Assembly (NCBI RefSeq): GCF_001922345.1
Contig: NZ_CP018812.1
Location: 2,170,001-2,234,000 of the forward strand
Reading direction: 5' to 3'
DNA from: Paraburkholderia sp. SOS3
GTDB lineage: Bacteria > Pseudomonadota > Gammaproteobacteria > Burkholderiales > Burkholderiaceae
Length of the DNA: 64,000 bases
In this document: piece after piece, positions 63,760 through 64,000 of the stretch
Layout: the number at the start of each line of letters is the position of its first letter
Numbering within the stretch: the first letter of the stretch is position 1
Translations under genes and position numbers: made by a program
The notes under the pieces: model-generated
Told to the model about the DNA's origin: nothing
The model's input: only the letters and a program-made list of their open reading frames with translations
Databases searched by the model: none

Positions 63760-64000
63760 TTATTCGCGCACGATGCGCGCCGGCACTCCCACCGCAGTCG
63801 CACCGGCCGGCACGTCTACCATCACCACCGCATTCGCGCCGATGCGCGCGCCGCGGCCAATCGTTACCGGTCCCAGTATGCAAGCGCCGGCGCCGATCAA
63901 CACGTCATCTTCGATGACGGGCGCACCGGGCCGCCCGCCGCGTCCGCCAATCACGACATTCGGCGCGACGATCACATTGCTGCCGATCGCGGCGTGCCGA
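63760..64000 (-). CDS. Hexapeptide-repeat acyltransferase, C-terminal part (5' end outside window)
   Basis: The frame is open to the right edge, so only the C-terminal ~80 residues are seen: [73 protein letters not shown]. The pattern (LIVM)-G-x4 repeated and the end [15 protein letters not shown] are typical of left-handed beta-helix serine O-acetyltransferases and polysaccharide acetyltransferases (CysE/WcaF type). Convergent with the WcaJ-like gene, which suggests exopolysaccharide O-acetylation; a CysE role is also possible. Confidence 0.85.
   Translation of the reverse strand, partial: RHAAIGSNVIVAPNVVIGGRGGRPGAPVIEDDVLIGAGACILGPVTIGRGARIGANAVVMVDVPAGATAVGVPARIVRE

Overview
The window is GC-rich, densely coding DNA from a Betaproteobacterium, most likely Burkholderiaceae (Burkholderia sensu lato: Burkholderia, Paraburkholderia, Trinickia or a relative). 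Evidence for this is the strong third-position GC, a DUF4148 protein, BcsP and BcsD in one cellulose operon, a prpR-prpBC locus and an aerobic-type cobalamin cluster. No rRNA, tRNA, CRISPR array, insertion sequence or prophage was seen. The genus is an inference.

Layout. 1-5.1 kb: the 3' end of an AspT-type antiporter, glutamate decarboxylase (gadB), a PPK2 polyphosphate kinase and a SulP anion transporter. 5.1-9.2 kb (minus): a cupin-Nudix fusion, a GAF-PAS-GGDEF-EAL protein and a MarC-family membrane protein. 9.6-11.3 kb: a DUF3311/sodium-solute symporter pair. 11.3-12 kb: an orphan 112-residue protein behind an AT-rich leader.

12-32.8 kb is a large cobalamin locus in four transcription blocks: cobM-cobK-cobL plus a coiled-coil protein (minus); cobG-cobH-cobI-[cbiG-cobJ fusion] (plus), followed by a PilZ protein; VWA protein, ChlI-like ATPase, cobN and cobW (minus); and cobE-cobO-cobB-bluB plus a 60-residue membrane protein (plus). 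The last two blocks diverge from a control region with two cobalamin riboswitches back to back, and promoters are visible for both. ribA (GTP cyclohydrolase II) follows; riboflavin feeds the FMN from which BluB makes dimethylbenzimidazole. CobF and CbiD (C1 methylation), CobD/CobC/CobP/CobQ and nucleotide-loop genes are not in the window.

33.7-38.2 kb: small stress or envelope genes (CBS pair, DUF4148, BON), 3-methyladenine DNA glycosylase, an acyl-CoA dehydrogenase pseudogene and a CaCA cation antiporter. 38.2-51.7 kb (minus): a complete cellulose operon bcsD-bcsP-bcsQ-bcsA-bcsB-bcsZ-bcsC, tightly overlapping and c-di-GMP responsive through the PilZ domain of BcsA. 52-57 kb: a hypothetical gene, then prpR diverging from prpB-prpC, with a sigma-54 promoter and a perfect 14+14 bp palindrome. 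57-64 kb: an NlpD-like lipoprotein, an aldo/keto reductase with its divergent LysR regulator, a GlxA-type AraC regulator, a WcaJ-type undecaprenyl-phosphate sugar transferase, and a hexapeptide acyltransferase running off the right edge.

Themes: de novo B12 synthesis under riboswitch control, c-di-GMP signalling and cellulose/exopolysaccharide synthesis, and several in-frame tandem repeats inside or beside conserved domains. No whole new system can be demonstrated. The best leads for new biology are the split and partly duplicated CbiG domains, the small genes attached to the cobalamin operons, the nested hairpin before cobL, and an aldo/keto reductase lacking its catalytic histidine.
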